A DNA stretch of 64,000 bases, taken from NCBI GenBank assembly GCA_963457665.1, contig OY735211.1, positions 38,398,717 to 38,462,716 of the forward strand, written 5' to 3'. Source of the stretch: Thysanoteuthis rhombus. Lineage: Eukaryota; Mollusca; Cephalopoda; Oegopsida; Thysanoteuthidae. The position numbers were made by a program, and so were the translations under genes. The notes under the pieces are model-generated. The model saw only the letters and a program-made list of their open reading frames with translations, had not been told where the DNA came from and made no database searches. Shown piece after piece: positions 48,213 through 60,342 of this stretch (positions within the stretch are counted from its first letter, which is position 1; every line of letters begins with the position of its first letter).

Positions 48213-48559
48213 GTGCGTGTCTTAGAAAAAGAGACCGCCCTAAAGAAGTGGAAATAATTGGAAGCACGAGTACAAGTGGTCAATAGGGTTAACGGCTTAG
48301 TAAAGTAGGTGAAGTCTACACAATAACCAGTAAAGTGAAAGTGGAAGTACTATATCACGAGGTTGGGGTCGATTCCGGTGTTTTTGCCTGTTTTTGTGCT
48401 CCGCTTCGCACTGAGACGCTGACGTTGATACAGTCTAATTTGATTAATGATATATTCTAAGCTTAGCCTCGAAGAGCACAAAGAAAAATAGGGGAAATGC
48501 TGGCATAAAAGATTGTGTTGCGTCAATCAGACAAGAGTGAAACGCCGTCTTCTGCATTC

Positions 48560-48800
48560 AAGGTCAACATTCGATATCTTAACGGCGTAGAACTGGTACT
48601 AGAGGGTTATATCCAACTACCTCAGACAGGAGACAGGTCACATATTAGTATTACTTTCAAAGTTGACCACTAACACTTGTGGAATATATGAAACTACCTC
48701 CAATAATAGCCAAGCAACAGCCTTATATGGTTTTGAAAGTTGACCATTTGAGCCAGAAGAGTATATGCAATAACCAGAGACACGAGAAAGGTCCCAGATT
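48560..48800. repeat. three degenerate tandem units of ~75-100 bases
   Basis: aaggtcaacattcg, aaagttgaccactaac and aaagttgaccatttgagc begin successive blocks. Each contains gaatatatgaaactacctcc or a variant (gttatatccaactacctcag, gagtatatgcaataaccaga). Confidence 0.55.
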
Positions 48801-50690
48801 AATATGAATCCGTGAGTTTACAACTATGTACTTCATGGATTGTTGTGGACTTTGGGTACCATCTGTACAAATTATTATTCATAACTATATCGTCAAGAAC
48901 AAAACGAAAAGATTTCAAATCCTAAAAAAATAACGCTTAAAAGGTAAGTAGGATAGAATCAGGTGTTAAAATCCAAACCTGACTCAATAAATAGCGGACA
49001 TTTTGAAACCATCGTGTGTTTGGTAGTAATGATCTCTTGCTATTGCCTGGATTCTTCTTCAGTCATATCTGACTAGAGGACTTTATCATCGTGGTAGGAT
49101 ATCTACTTGCTCTCCCACACAAATGTGAGGGGTTACAAACGTATACTTGCACGTAGACAAGCGAAATAAATGGCCAAAAACATAGGCGTCGACGTTTACC
49201 TGTTGATATCACTTCTTTTAGTGCAATTACAAGTTGCTTTCTGGGATATGGATGCTTAGGAACCAGGGATCAGTGAATTTTCTGTCTTGTCTGAAGACGA
49301 GACAAGGCCAGAGGCAAGTCACTGGGACTGATATCAGCCAACCATTAAATGGTTGTACCGAGTTCATAATCGCCTGTACATGGCAAACTTTGTTGAAATT
49401 GAATAATGGGATTTACATAATGCTTTCTCTTGAAGGAGAACACGATGTCTTACTAAAAAGTATCCAACCATACTGAATATTACGAGAACCGGCAATAGAT
49501 AACTTTGTAATCGATCAGAGATGATCAGATGCATGCAAGGGTAGACACCCGTTTTTAGGGTTACTCAGTCGACAATGAAACACCATTGAATGAGCTTGTG
49601 TACTATGTGACCGTTGCATTCAAAATGAGTCTGTCTAATTTCCACGCCCCATGCAGAGATTTTTTTAGGCTAAACATAGCATTGTCCCTGTCCGTCAGCC
49701 CCAATATTCTTCAATCTGAAGAGGGCTTTGCAGACGCTATTGAAAAATGGAATGGATTCTCAGATAAGAGTGTAAGGTCCCCATGAAGAGGAATTGGGTC
49801 CCCTACGAAGGTCATTTTTCTGTTGATATCAAATAGCTGGATACTTCCCGGACGTAAGTCGTATCTAGATGTTTTTAAATAATTGTGACGAGGAGTGGTT
49901 CATGCAACGATTAGAAATAACACTACAAATTGGGCTGAATGTATTGTGTTTGGTTTTTAGTCCACAAGTCCTTGCACCCAGGACTATGAAAGGCGCCACT
50001 GAGGCCGCAAAGTGATACGCAAGTCTCTCCAAAGTTCGTGAAGGGCTTCAAAAGTTCACGGTAAACAATATCAAGTCCTACGCTGCACGCATAGTTCGTG
50101 TCACATGACGTGAGTAAAATAAGATATTACAAAAATGGGCTCAATGAACCAAAGGCATTTCTTTATTTTACCCCACAGAACATTTGTTTCTTGTCGTCCG
50201 GCTTTTCTAAGGCAAGAGATCAAACAAGGGCGGTAAATCAGTTCAAAAATCTATTTGGCGTCGCTGTGTTACAAGATATGTCCCAATATTAGTACATACG
50301 TCTATGTCGGTGTGTACGTGTATTTCTCTTAGTAAAGTGCGTCTGGGAAAATAATTCAAATGATTGAAACATTTTCATTTGGAAAATCCAGAAAGACTTA
50401 CTTATTGACGTAGGACAGAATAATAAACGACGTTTCGTATTAAAAACTGACTTTTTGTAGCTGAGTGTTTCGCTCCGAAGGGAACGTGCACATGACTCTT
50501 GATTGAACTTAGCAGTTTGGGCAATCGTACACGTGGTCTTCCGGACGTTTTTGACGCAAGTTATGCACACCATATGAAGTTTGTAGACACATAAATATTT
50601 GTCTCTCTTTTTCCCAGTTTGATGGCTGACTCATATCCTCGACAAGGAAAGGCTTGATTTTTTTTCAAGAAAATGTATTTGTCTAGTATC
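48801..50690. other. unassigned DNA with short open frames
   Basis: Plus frames at 49234-49476, 49586-49786 and 50098-50292 and a minus frame at 50289-50573 have mixed, non-repetitive composition but no domain I can name. A decayed coding element is possible; I do not call a gene. Confidence 0.35.
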
Positions 50691-50739
50691 TAGTAATTCA
50701 TCTGGCCTCTAGAATCATATAGGTCATCACAAAAGAGAG

Positions 50740-51345
50740 CTTCAATAACGTCATTTGGACTTGCCTAACGGATAACAGTATTCTTGACAGCAATTGACGT
50801 GGGGGATTGACACATTTTTGGATGAATTGAGCAATTTTTCACAAAACTCCTTCACTTAATTTAGAGTAGATTTGGTTCACTAAATGTTTCTCGAGGGTCA
50901 ACTTTAAACTTTATTAGTGCTATGATTGAAACATACTGGTTTTATTAGGGGACAAACTTCCTGTCAGATTTCATGAATGCTTTTGGTGATAACTCAATTA
51001 AAACTATACTGATAGTACGTCAATTTGGTGTGCCTAGCAGAAAAATTGTTTTTTTTTTAATTTAAGACACCCTTCAGGTTGGATTTCGTGAAAGCTTTTG
51101 ACGATTTGTTGATTTGAGGCCGCTTCCAAAAAGCAATTTTATCATGATACACGGTTTAGCTTTGTTTCGTTAAGGCTTCTGGCTGAAAATTCAGTTTGGG
51201 AAAGAAAAGATAATACGTTAATTCGGTATCGCTTCAATTCAAAAATATTGATCCTACGTTGATTCTGTGTTGTCTCCAAAAGACATCGATTTTATTATGA
51301 GATTCAATGGGCAACCGTAAATTGTCATTCGTTTTTTTTTTCGGC
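50740..51345. repeat. weak degenerate tandem structure
   Basis: Repeated words include atttcatgaatgcttttggt/atttcgtgaaagcttttgac/tttcgttaaggcttctggct and gcttccaaaaagcaatttta/gtctccaaaagacatcgatt. Units are irregular (about 110-170 bases). Confidence 0.45.
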
Positions 51346-51890
51346 TTTACTAATGTTGACCTATCCTGCTCAGAGCCGAGTTATATGCAAACTGAGCCAC
51401 GGTGTGGAGCTCAAAATATCAAAGGGACCCACGCATAAATATCAATCTTTAACTTAATTACTATTCCCTTAAGAAAGAAATCAATCATAAATAAGATAAT
51501 TACTTAATACATTTAACATATGAATAGAAGTATTATTTTATAGGTAAAATATCCCTTTTTTCAGTTTAAATCATACTGGCATATCATCTCAGTCATCCCA
51601 ACTAGAAAAACTAGAACATCTTCCTGCACAAAACGGTTCAAGGTCTCATGATCCTAGTCATTGCAGACAATTTCTCTCACTGATGACTGGTTATCAAAGG
51701 CTCCAAGTGGTTGTCAAAATCACTGCGATAATTACGCAGTTTCAGAAAAAATAAGCACTTGATATCACAAAGGAAAATCTTTGTGATAGGGAAGCAAACG
51801 ACGAACTGTCTTACAGATTATGGATATTGTATACATCATTTAATGGTAACATGTATTGTTTCCTACGAAAATTATTCTCAGTATCCCCTT
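51346..51890. other. 5' flank of the hAT relic
   Basis: Contains ggtgtggagctcaaaatatc and aagggacccacgcataaata near 51398-51440, which may belong to the 5' end of the hAT element. Terminal inverted repeats were not identified. Confidence 0.4.
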
Positions 51891-53499
51891 CCCAGTTTGC
51901 CCCGAGTGGTTTTGTATAACTTGAGTAATTGTAGTAAGAGGTTGAAAACTCGTAAAAGCAGCACAGAATATAGATTATCTGTTCCTAATTAATCTGAGAA
52001 GCAGAGATGTACCAATGATCGTAACCAGCTGAATAAAAAAACTATTAACAAGCAGTGCCCCACCAGATTATCAGAGTCATAAAATATTTTGCTCAACATG
52101 GATTAGCATTCTGAGTTGATGATCAAATGTTTGAATCCTTTTTATGATGGAAATTATATGGGAATTTTGGAATTGATAAGGAAATGTGATCCATTTCTTA
52201 CAGAGCTTATTTCCCGTTATATAAACAAAGAGCGTGGGACAGCAAGTTATCTTTCTTTGTTTGTGATGAGATTATTGAACGGATTGGAGAAAGTGTCTAG
52301 TCCTCCACATGCAGAGAAATTCATGCTGTAAAATATCCCTCTTTATGTGTTGATTAAATACCTGAGGTCAACCGCATAAATCAGTTGACGTCCATTGTAC
52401 GACGTGTCAATAAAAGCGGATATCCTGTTGAGCGGGGCTCGAAATTTCTTCCCATTCTTGGTTATGCCGGTACAAGTCGTCAGCAAGATATCTGTCTCTC
52501 TTCCTCTTGATGATTGTAGAGATTGAAGTTATGATAACGCAGCAAATATGTCAGATAAATATGCTTCAATCAAGAATCAATGAAATGAATCCATTAGCAG
52601 AGTATTCCATGAGCAGCGCATTATTTTAACTTAGTTGGTATTGCCAGTGTCAACTGCTCTCTGAATGTTCGTGATTTGTTTGGTCTATTGCAGGAATTAT
52701 ATTCTTTTTCAGCTGGATCAACAGTGCTGGAATTCATAAACAAAGAGATTGGCACTTGATGAAAATGACCAAATTTTTATCCTATAAACACTATCATCCA
52801 CATGTTGGGATTGGCATTTTGAACCCATGAAAGAATTGCACTCAAATTAGTCCAATATATACGCGATGTTGAATACCAAAGTAGACAATAGAGATGGAAA
52901 AGGGAACGTTTGACTTTCTACATCAGCCTAGGCAAAGAAAATGGGTCCTCTTGAAAATGCATTTATGTGTGTTTGGGGGAACAAAATCCTACAGCGGTTT
53001 CAGAAAACGAATTCTCTCCTCTTAAGTACAACCATTTATATCAGCATTGCCACACCATTTTCTTCATCATTTGGAAGTTACGTTGCTGAGCTTCGTGACA
53101 AATACGATGAATTTGAGAATGAAGCCAAGAATCACATTGAAGATATTCAACATGAATATGCATCTTACTATAATTCATCAAAAGTTCGTCTGTATGTTTA
53201 TCGTTATGTACACTTGCACTGCAAAGATTACTCGACATAGCCACATGAAATATTCTGCAGGTACGGATATGATCCCACGTGATTTTTGAGCAAATTGGTT
53301 TTTGAAATCCATACCCCTATATATGTTTTTAAGGGAGTTCGATCAAAGGAGATGGTCGATTTACATGACAATACTAGCTAAAATGATCTCTTACTTTTCA
53401 AAGACGAAATGAAAGAACACTTATTATGCTTCTTTTTTTTTCAAATCAATTCTTGAAATCGATATATGACATAAAGTTTTGTTCTTTATCAAAGAAGAA

Positions 53500-54240
53500 G
53501 CCATTTTGATATTTTTCACTCTCAGGAGGAGTGGGGAGCAATACATAGAGGGGATATTTATTTTCTTTTTTAAGGGTCGAAATCCAGAGAAAGAATTCCT
53601 TTCACTTTTAGGGATCCAAATCTAGTGGAAGGAATTTATTTTCAATTCAAGATGTCAAAAAATCTAGAGGGAATTAAAAGGGGACAAACCGAGAGGGGAC
53701 TCTTATTTCTATTTATTTTTTTCACTTTTTTGGGGTCAAAGTGGAGGAGAAAATTTTTTTTGATTTTTAGGTGTCAAAATAGAAGGGGAGCATTTTACAC
53801 TTTCAAAATCATTTTTCCTCTTGTAGGAGACAAAATCGGGGTGAGCTTCGAGGGTCAAAATCTTGGGGAAAATGTTTTTCCAATGTAAGAGGTCCACATT
53901 GTTGGGGAAAAAAAATTTCCTTCACTTCTAGGCGTCAAAAACGAAGTTAGGATTTTTTTTTTTTCACTTTTTGGAGTCAAAATCGAGATGTAACTTTTTT
54001 GACATTGTTTTTTCTTTTCTTTTCTCTTACGAGGGCCAAAATTTGGAGGAACTTTTTTTCATTTTTTTAGTGTCAAAATCGAGAAAGGAATGTTCCCCAC
54101 TATTTTATGGGTCTAGGGGGGAACGTCCTTTTTACTTTTTGGAGAAAAAAAATGAGAGTGGGCATTTTCTCCCTTCCAGTGATCAAAAGCGTTGGATAAC
54201 TTTTTCTTCAGACTCTTCCTTTGAGGTGTGAAGCATGGTG
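53500..54240 (+). repeat. minisatellite of family D type inside hAT relic
   Basis: A dozen or so degenerate units of about 45-65 bases like ggggtcaaaatcgagagggg followed by aactttttttcactttttag. The unit matches the ggtcaaaagtgaagggagac-ttttcc unit at 37.3 and 40.5 kb in word order. The array lies within the hAT coding order. Confidence 0.8.
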
Positions 54241-54369
54241 AAACAACGCTGGGTATTATTGTTTTAAATTAGCTGAAATGGACACATATTTTGTGCCTGA
54301 GTTGTGACGTAATAATTCAACGTTGTCAACGTCTGTAAGAGTATGCGAATGGAATTGTGCATGAGTGAT

Positions 54370-54860
54370 TTTTTTATATTAGCCTTCTCTTTTGGGGACA
54401 TTGCCCCTCTCCATTTCCAACATCAACCACTCCCAATTGAACATTGGTCTCCTTTTTGAGGACACATTTAGCCCACTTTTCTTAACATTAACCCTCGCAC
54501 CAAAGGCCGTTTCTAAACTATTAGGCGCCTCTTAGAACATTATACCCTTTTTTTAACACTGGTTTCTTTGTTCTCATCATTAAGCCCCCCTTTTAACTAT
54601 GTACTTCTCCTTTTAAACCTTTTACCCTTTTTTAACATTAGTGTGATTTTTTTTTTACATTAATCCTAACTCTTTTGGGAGATTAGCCCCATTTTCTTTT
54701 TAAAGTTTTGCAATCCTCTGACCCCTTTTCAAATATTAACCCTTTCTTAAACATAGACTCCACCTTCTTAGAGTATCCCCCAATGTTTATATTAGTCCCC
54801 ACCTCTGTTTTTTCATCATCAACCTGTCTTTTTTCTAACAGTGTAAAGACAGAGTGGTAT
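54370..54860. repeat. second degenerate minisatellite (aacattaaccc type)
   Basis: Repeated words aacattaaccctcg, aacattatacccttttttta, catcattaagccccccttt, aacattagtgtgatttt and atattaaccctttct occur every 25-45 bases. It is pyrimidine-rich and lies directly after the family D array. Confidence 0.65.
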
Positions 54861-55570
54861 TAAATCAATTCTGAAGACAAATTAAATTAGACACTATCTG
54901 ATTGCCATCGATCTATCTTTCCATTTTATGAAATCCTGATTGGACAGCAATTTACACCGCCAGTTAGAGTGGGTATTCAGTCTGGTAAAGAAAAATACAC
55001 AAAATCGAAGAAGACATCAAGATAATGATTCTGATGAACCACTTGCAGATCTCCGCGGGGTTCAACAATTCTACAGACAGAGATTTTTTGTCACGAACCG
55101 ACCGATTACTCGCAAGTTTAACTCACCGCCAGCATGCTTATCACCAAATATCTCATAATTTTGTATTCATCAAGTCTTCAAAGGAGAATGATGCTTTGCA
55201 GCTGAAAGTTTACGTATCTAATTTCTTGAAAAAAATACATCAATGACTTGGAGCAAGATTGTGAGGATGAATTAGTAAAATTCTCAGAATTCCTGGCCCA
55301 TTCGAAGTAGGTCCTCTGGTCCTATGGAAATACTTGAGAAATAATCCATTTGCAAATCTTTCTAATGCTCTTCGACTATTCTTCAAATTGCCAATCACAG
55401 TCCGTGGAGGTGAACATTCAATTTTCAGACTACCATTTATGACAAAAAAACAAAACGATTCAAAAACAATGGGATGTACCCGTTTAGTTTTTATGTCAAT
55501 TAGAGATGATTCCACCTCCCCAATGCCGTTTGAAACGGTTTTTCTCTCAATAAGTTCCAACAGAAGTCCT

Positions 55571-56930
55571 ATGTACTAAATATTAGTACATATCTTATTA
55601 TCATGCATAATGGCTGAGAATACTCGCCCTTTGGGTGGCAGTTCCCACCTATATGGAATCTACGATCGTAAAACATTAAATCATTATTTCACTCGTGGTT
55701 TCACGGACGTATGCCCCACATAGCAAGGAGAGAGCCATCTGATATACCATCGGTATTTTCAGCTAATGTTAATGAAAATTAAAGGTAAATTAGGCATTGT
55801 TTTTAAATAAATAGTGTGCATTCCATCTAGAACATTCATTTCAGTTAATTTACTCCACAGAAACCGAAATGTGAGAGTAAATTTGAATTTAAAAAAAACA
55901 AAAACAGTGTAATTTTTTTTCTCTTAGATTTCAGGTTTTATTTACTGTAGATAAATTGAAAATGATGACGAAATTTAATGCAAAATCGTAGTTATGACAG
56001 TAACTTTCAGTAAGTAGCACTGTAGATTCGGTTTAAACTTACTTTTGTGTTTGTTGAATTTTTAATGAAAGATATTCCAACATTTGAATAGCAAAGAATT
56101 AATTTCATGTGCTTCATAAAGGTAAATAGTTGTTCGAACTAACGGCAAATAGTTGTTTTAGGCATGTTAACAAAAAATGATAACGATACAGCCCTTTTAG
56201 TTGTCTGTACTTGAAAATTCTGAACGTTACTTTTTGTACAGTCTTGAAAATTGGCGTTTTTTTTAGCTTAAAAAAAATCCCGTAATTCTTTGAAAATTAT
56301 TTGAAATAAGATTACTAAAGCGTACAACCTTTTGGTAGTGGTGGGGGATGAAAACGCGATTTTCTGGGACAAATGTTTTGACATAGAGGTTAAGCAAATC
56401 TTTGTATACCATGTTTCAATGTAAATTTCCCTATCAGTAAACTTTCTTTTTTATCGTGTTTATGTTTCAACTCGATTTATAGTAGTGGCAATTATAAGAA
56501 TTCAACAAATTATTCTTATTCTCAATAAACAGGTTTCTAGAAGTTTGTTATACCTCGACTAATCTCATTACAGACAACTAAGACATTGTAGTGAAAAAAA
56601 AATACCGCGTTCGAAATTTTGGCTCGTATCTCCCAAGCAACACCTGACATGGTAAAAAAGGCACAAGAAATGAAGTTCATAAAAGTGTGTTAACCCAATT
56701 TAAGTCTGTAGCTGCAAGCAGTGATTTTCATTGGCTGTCTCGTGAACTGGCGGCTCGAGTGTGAGTTTCCCGTCACTTGTGTTGTTGTCGTTCTCGTGAT
56801 ACGTGTCGTATTACTTCTTTGAGGTCTTTTTTCTCGTGGTGAGGTCATTATAAAGCCAATATACGCTGTGTCGAAAGTAGTGAATGGCCATTGCGCATGC
56901 ACACACATGCATAAATACATACGCGTGTCT
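55571..56930. other. unassigned AT-rich DNA after the hAT relic
   Basis: tatgccccacatagcaagga near 55709 may be part of the hAT 3' end. No gene; T and A runs near 55895-55920. Confidence 0.4.
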
Positions 56931-56934
56931 TTGC

Positions 56935-57010
56935 GTTAGGTGCAAGGTGGCGTAATGGTGAAGTACACAGAAAATCGAATCAGAAAACTGAGTTCTTACT
57001 TCAGCTGAGA
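56935..57010 (+). mobile_element. tRNA-like SINE head
   Basis: gcaaggtggcgtaatggtga is a good A-box match (TGGCGTAATGG). A B-box position is occupied by a degenerate gagttcttacttc. Followed by unassigned sequence. Confidence 0.45.
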
Positions 57011-57139
57011 AATATAATCTCTTTGTACTGGCGGCTTTGGGAGAAGGAATAAATCAACTTCTCCCTGCGCGCCTGTTATCTGGACAGAACATCGCGTTAC
57101 TTGCATGCCATAATGATTTATGGAGAAGAAAGTAGGTGA

Positions 57140-57460
57140 GTGAACACTTTGGCAAACCACTCTCCTGTGGCTACCTTCCCTTGCGCAGAGGACAGGTTCT
57201 ATTCCTATAGTTGACCTTAGCAAGGATCTAATCTCATACATGCGTATTGGATGGAGACAACCTTGCATTGTTTTCATCTATTTGAGAAGAAATAAGGAAT
57301 TACGAACGCCTGACACCTCATCATGGATCGATGGTTTGCAAACTTGTCTCGCAAACCACTACTCCAGTAGTGAGTCAGATTCTCACTGGGTACCTTACAT
57401 TTTTACCTGTCTTGTGTACTTCCTAACAGTTGTAGTGCTTGGTGTCCGATTGTATTAAAA
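57140..57460 (+). repeat. two diverged tRNA-like units
   Basis: ttggcaaaccactctcctgt ... gacaggttctattcc (57150-57220) and ctcgcaaaccactactccag ... gtgagtcagattctcactgg (57345-57390) share head and B-box position about 195 bases apart. The second ends like family C (ttctcactgggtacc). Confidence 0.5.
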
Positions 57461-58200
57461 AGCCATGATTGCGAATGCTGATTTTAAAGGCACAAAGGAA
57501 GGCTTGCTCTCGTTGCCCAGGGGATTTGTGAAATACAGTTGACTCACATCTATTCTTTGTGCTTTACTGATATCAGCTTTGTCAATATAATTAACCACAC
57601 ATTTGCACAATATATCTAAGCCGTTCGCGACTGGTGCCTAGGAGCTTTTCAAGAATTTCACACTTATATAAAGTGACATCTCTTAATTAAGGAAATTAGT
57701 AAACTGGTTTTGAAGTTGAAATTATTTCGTCTTATTTCATCTATTTACACCCTAAATCATGTATGCACAAAGGCACATGTTTGCTGCTTTTCCAATCGAC
57801 ATATTTTAATGTGAATAATTTAGGCATTGCAATTATCTTGATTTTTTCAAATACTGTAGTACTAGTTCAAAGTTTAGAGACAGTCAAGTGCCAACAAGTG
57901 CTCATATCTAAATAAAACGAGCAATGGAAAGAACAAATAATAGTACCGAGTACGGTAGATTTTTGATACAGCATCATATTTACAGAGTATCACCTCTAAA
58001 GAGTACGGATGTAATTAGATTCCTTACTGCTTCCAGGGAGATTCCAGCCCGACAGTCTACCATACATTGCAACTTCATTCGCGTGGTGGGCTTTTTGTAC
58101 AGGTCAGTAATTTTGAGTTCTCGATGGGGTTGAGGCCCAGCGATCGAATCGACCTCTGCAGCGCCTCATTAACTAGTCTACCAGTATTTCGGGTCGTAAT
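57461..58200. other. unassigned DNA with a possible SINE piece
   Basis: The minus strand near 58133-58160 reads gcagaggtcgattcgatcgc, a B-box-like motif. The 69-codon plus frame at 57924-58133 has no recognised domain. Confidence 0.35.
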
Positions 58201-58239
58201 CATTCAAAGAAAACATACAGTTGAACCATATGATATTTG

Positions 58240-58935
58240 GGTGTAAGGTAGCATAACGTTATCCAATATTTCGAGATATTTCGAATTGTCTCAGTATTCA
58301 TGAGTCGCTCAATTCGATACAACGAACCAATACTGTCTCCAAACTTACAATCTTACTCTGGGACATCCCCTCCTCTGTTTTCAACCGTTGCTCTAATGAA
58401 ATGAGAATGGTATTCTTCGTCAACTTTTTTTCAAAACCGATCAGGTTGAATATTGATTCGTCATCCCATCACCATTAAACTAATGTTCAAAGTTTCATTT
58501 CTTATGCACCTTGGCGAATTGGATGCATACTCACACGCCCTTTAAGGAAATGTGTTGCTTTTTATAGTCCACCCGTCTCGTCAGCCTAAATTGCTGTAAG
58601 TGGTTCTTTTATGATGGTCAAACTATTTTAAAGCGATATTTTCGGCTAGTATCATTTCTCATACAAACAGAAGTCATTTTCTTAATGCCCCTCAAAAGTC
58701 GGTGAATGCTTCTATCTATTCACATGATGGTCTTTTGTCGGTTGTACACGTCTGGGCCAATCCGAATTGCTATCAGTTGCGTTGTAGATCTTTGTAGCAT
58801 TGTAAACAGTACTTTTCAAACACCCAGCAACTTCAGAAACTGCAGCCGCGTACGAACACTTAAGCTTTTGTAGTTGCAGTCTTCGTAATAGTTCCTTATT
58901 GCAAACCACGTTCTCTGCCCACTGCAACTACTTCA
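58240..58935 (-). pseudogene. decayed Tc1/mariner-type transposase
   Basis: Minus strand: an open frame at 58712-58927 holds a helix-turn-helix region, ELLRRLQLQKLKCSYAAAVS then EVAGCLKSTVYNATKIYNAT and DSNSDWPRR, where mariner proteins have 'KSTVYNxxKRYxxxGxxxDRPRxGRP'. After frame changes, MRNDTSRKYRFK and then DDESIFNL at 58442-58465 match the first catalytic aspartate region (SDEKIFN). The second aspartate block and DD34D/E spacing were not found, and the C-terminal part is unclear. Inactive. Confidence 0.6.
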
Positions 58936-59330
58936 CGTCTAATAGAACGATATTATAGAATAACTTTCACTTCATTATAAAGTGTGACAATTACCCCAGA
59001 ATTTTATCACTTTATCCGTAGCCAACTGTCCACCTTTCCACAAAATCTCATTTGAAATCATGGAGATTTTTTTACGTGAGGACAGACAGACAGAGAGACA
59101 GACAAAAGGATATAGGAGAACACATATATTGCTCCCAACTTTGTTGCTCGGGGTTCATAATTCCAGTCGAAGCATATATCATTTGTTGAAATCCATTTTT
59201 CACACTAAAAAGCCGGTTCACAGAAATGCTTACATTGTTTTAATCAAATTTAGGCATTGCACTATATAAGATATTTCAATGTAAACTATCTTGTATCAAT
59301 GAAGCAATAGCAACCTAATCTTGTTTGAAC
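58936..59330. other. unassigned DNA
   Basis: A GACA/CAGA patch near 59082-59104. No gene. Confidence 0.45.
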
Positions 59331-59334
59331 ATTA

Positions 59335-59525
59335 CTTCAGCAATGAGTTCGATTCTCACTAGGTGCGCCACATGTCAGACTATCAGAGTGTCTCGCCGTG
59401 GAATAGCAGTTACCAAGTTTGTTTCGCAGGCATTAGTTCTGTCGGGAATTCGGTCTTCACTGAGCGCGCACAGCTGTGGCCTTGTGCCTTCTAAGCTAAG
59501 CTGAATAAATATCAGAAAATTATCA
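59335..59525 (+). repeat. family C SINE-like units
   Basis: cagcaatgagttcgattctc near 59339 and gtctcgccgtggaatagcag near 59391, followed by gggaattcggtcttcactga and ggccttgtgccttctaagct then gaataaatatc. This is a well preserved single unit preceded by the end of another. Confidence 0.65.
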
Positions 59526-60342
59526 TTAGATTCACAGTAATAATCTCATTTATGTTCTTGTCGTTGAACATTTTATTACTTTTTTGTATTCTACGCATGT
59601 ACTAAATATGTGAGTCGTATAAGTAATTAGATATCATGAAATGAAAGTGCCGTCAGATTGACTTGATTTCACCCCACTTGAGTTTTAACTGCTGCTGCTG
59701 ATTATGACTGAGCACTCCAGCTTATGACCGATGTCGTGATTTGAGACCACTATGGCGCCCACCTAAATGAGTCCCTGGAGTCATTACGGTCGCAACACTT
59801 GACCACAACTGAAGTTCGTAAGAGTTGCTTTAAAACGTTCACGTTCTCTCCTTCCTCTGTTTTCATATAAATTGTACTACGTTATTGAGTTGGCCGGGCC
59901 AAACAGCGTCGAGTCTTCAGAAGGCAACTTCTAGGGGTATAAGTACATATGAGGAAAAGGGACATGGATGAAAATACGAATAGTAGAACCATGAATGTAA
60001 CTCGACTTCAATCCCTCACCAGAATAGCGAGGCAAACATGATTTATAGGAAAAAAACAATCTCTCTTTTAATCCTCATTTCGACCGAGGGAGACCCTTTT
60101 TTTTTCAGAACACGAAACGATACTGGGACGAACAATAAAAAGGTGCGTTGAATTACGAACTTGGCCGTATCACTCTCCCTATCTCCTCCGGGCCCTCTGG
60201 CTTTCGCGATATGCTCAGCAACGTGGCTTGACCGAATAGGGCCATCACTGGCTTGTTCGAAAGACATACCTTTCATATTTATTAGCACGACGTGATCAAA
60301 AGAAGACAATGCATGTCGTGAAATCACGTGACTAAGGATAGT
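59526..60342. other. unassigned DNA
   Basis: A 94-codon minus frame at 60043-60327 has balanced composition but no domain I recognise. CTG repeats near 59688-59699. Confidence 0.4.

Larger units (their letters stand above)
51891..55570 (+). pseudogene. decayed hAT transposase, ZMYM1-like, split by minisatellites
   Basis: The plus strand shows RVIKYFAQHGLAF*VDDQMFE (stop for the expected Arg-Gly) near 52070-52130, GNYMGILELIRKCDPFLTEL near 52150-52210, RGTASYLSL near 52233, SQLTSIVRRVNKSGYPVE near 52380-52430, NLVGIASVNCSLNVRDLFGL near 52630-52690 with LLQELYSF after it, and SYVAELRDKYDEFENEAKN near 53077-53133. After about 1.6 kb of inserted repeats come NDLEQDCEDELVKFSEFL near 55244-55296 and the hAT dimerisation end NPFANLSNALRLFFKLPITV, RGGEHSIFRL near 55342-55430. 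The order and spacing match zinc-finger MYM-type-1-like hAT proteins. Stops, frameshifts and loss of the Arg-Gly make it inactive. Confidence 0.85.

Noticed and set aside
49234-49476. Frame ending LNNGIYIMLSLEGEHDVLLK, faintly like a TRAF/MATH segment
   Set aside because: The similarity is short, lacks the surrounding conserved residues and has no splice context; not enough to call a gene exon.
60043-60327. 94-codon minus-strand frame with balanced composition
   Set aside because: No domain recognised, no neighbouring exons, and it abuts a transposon end; could be chance.
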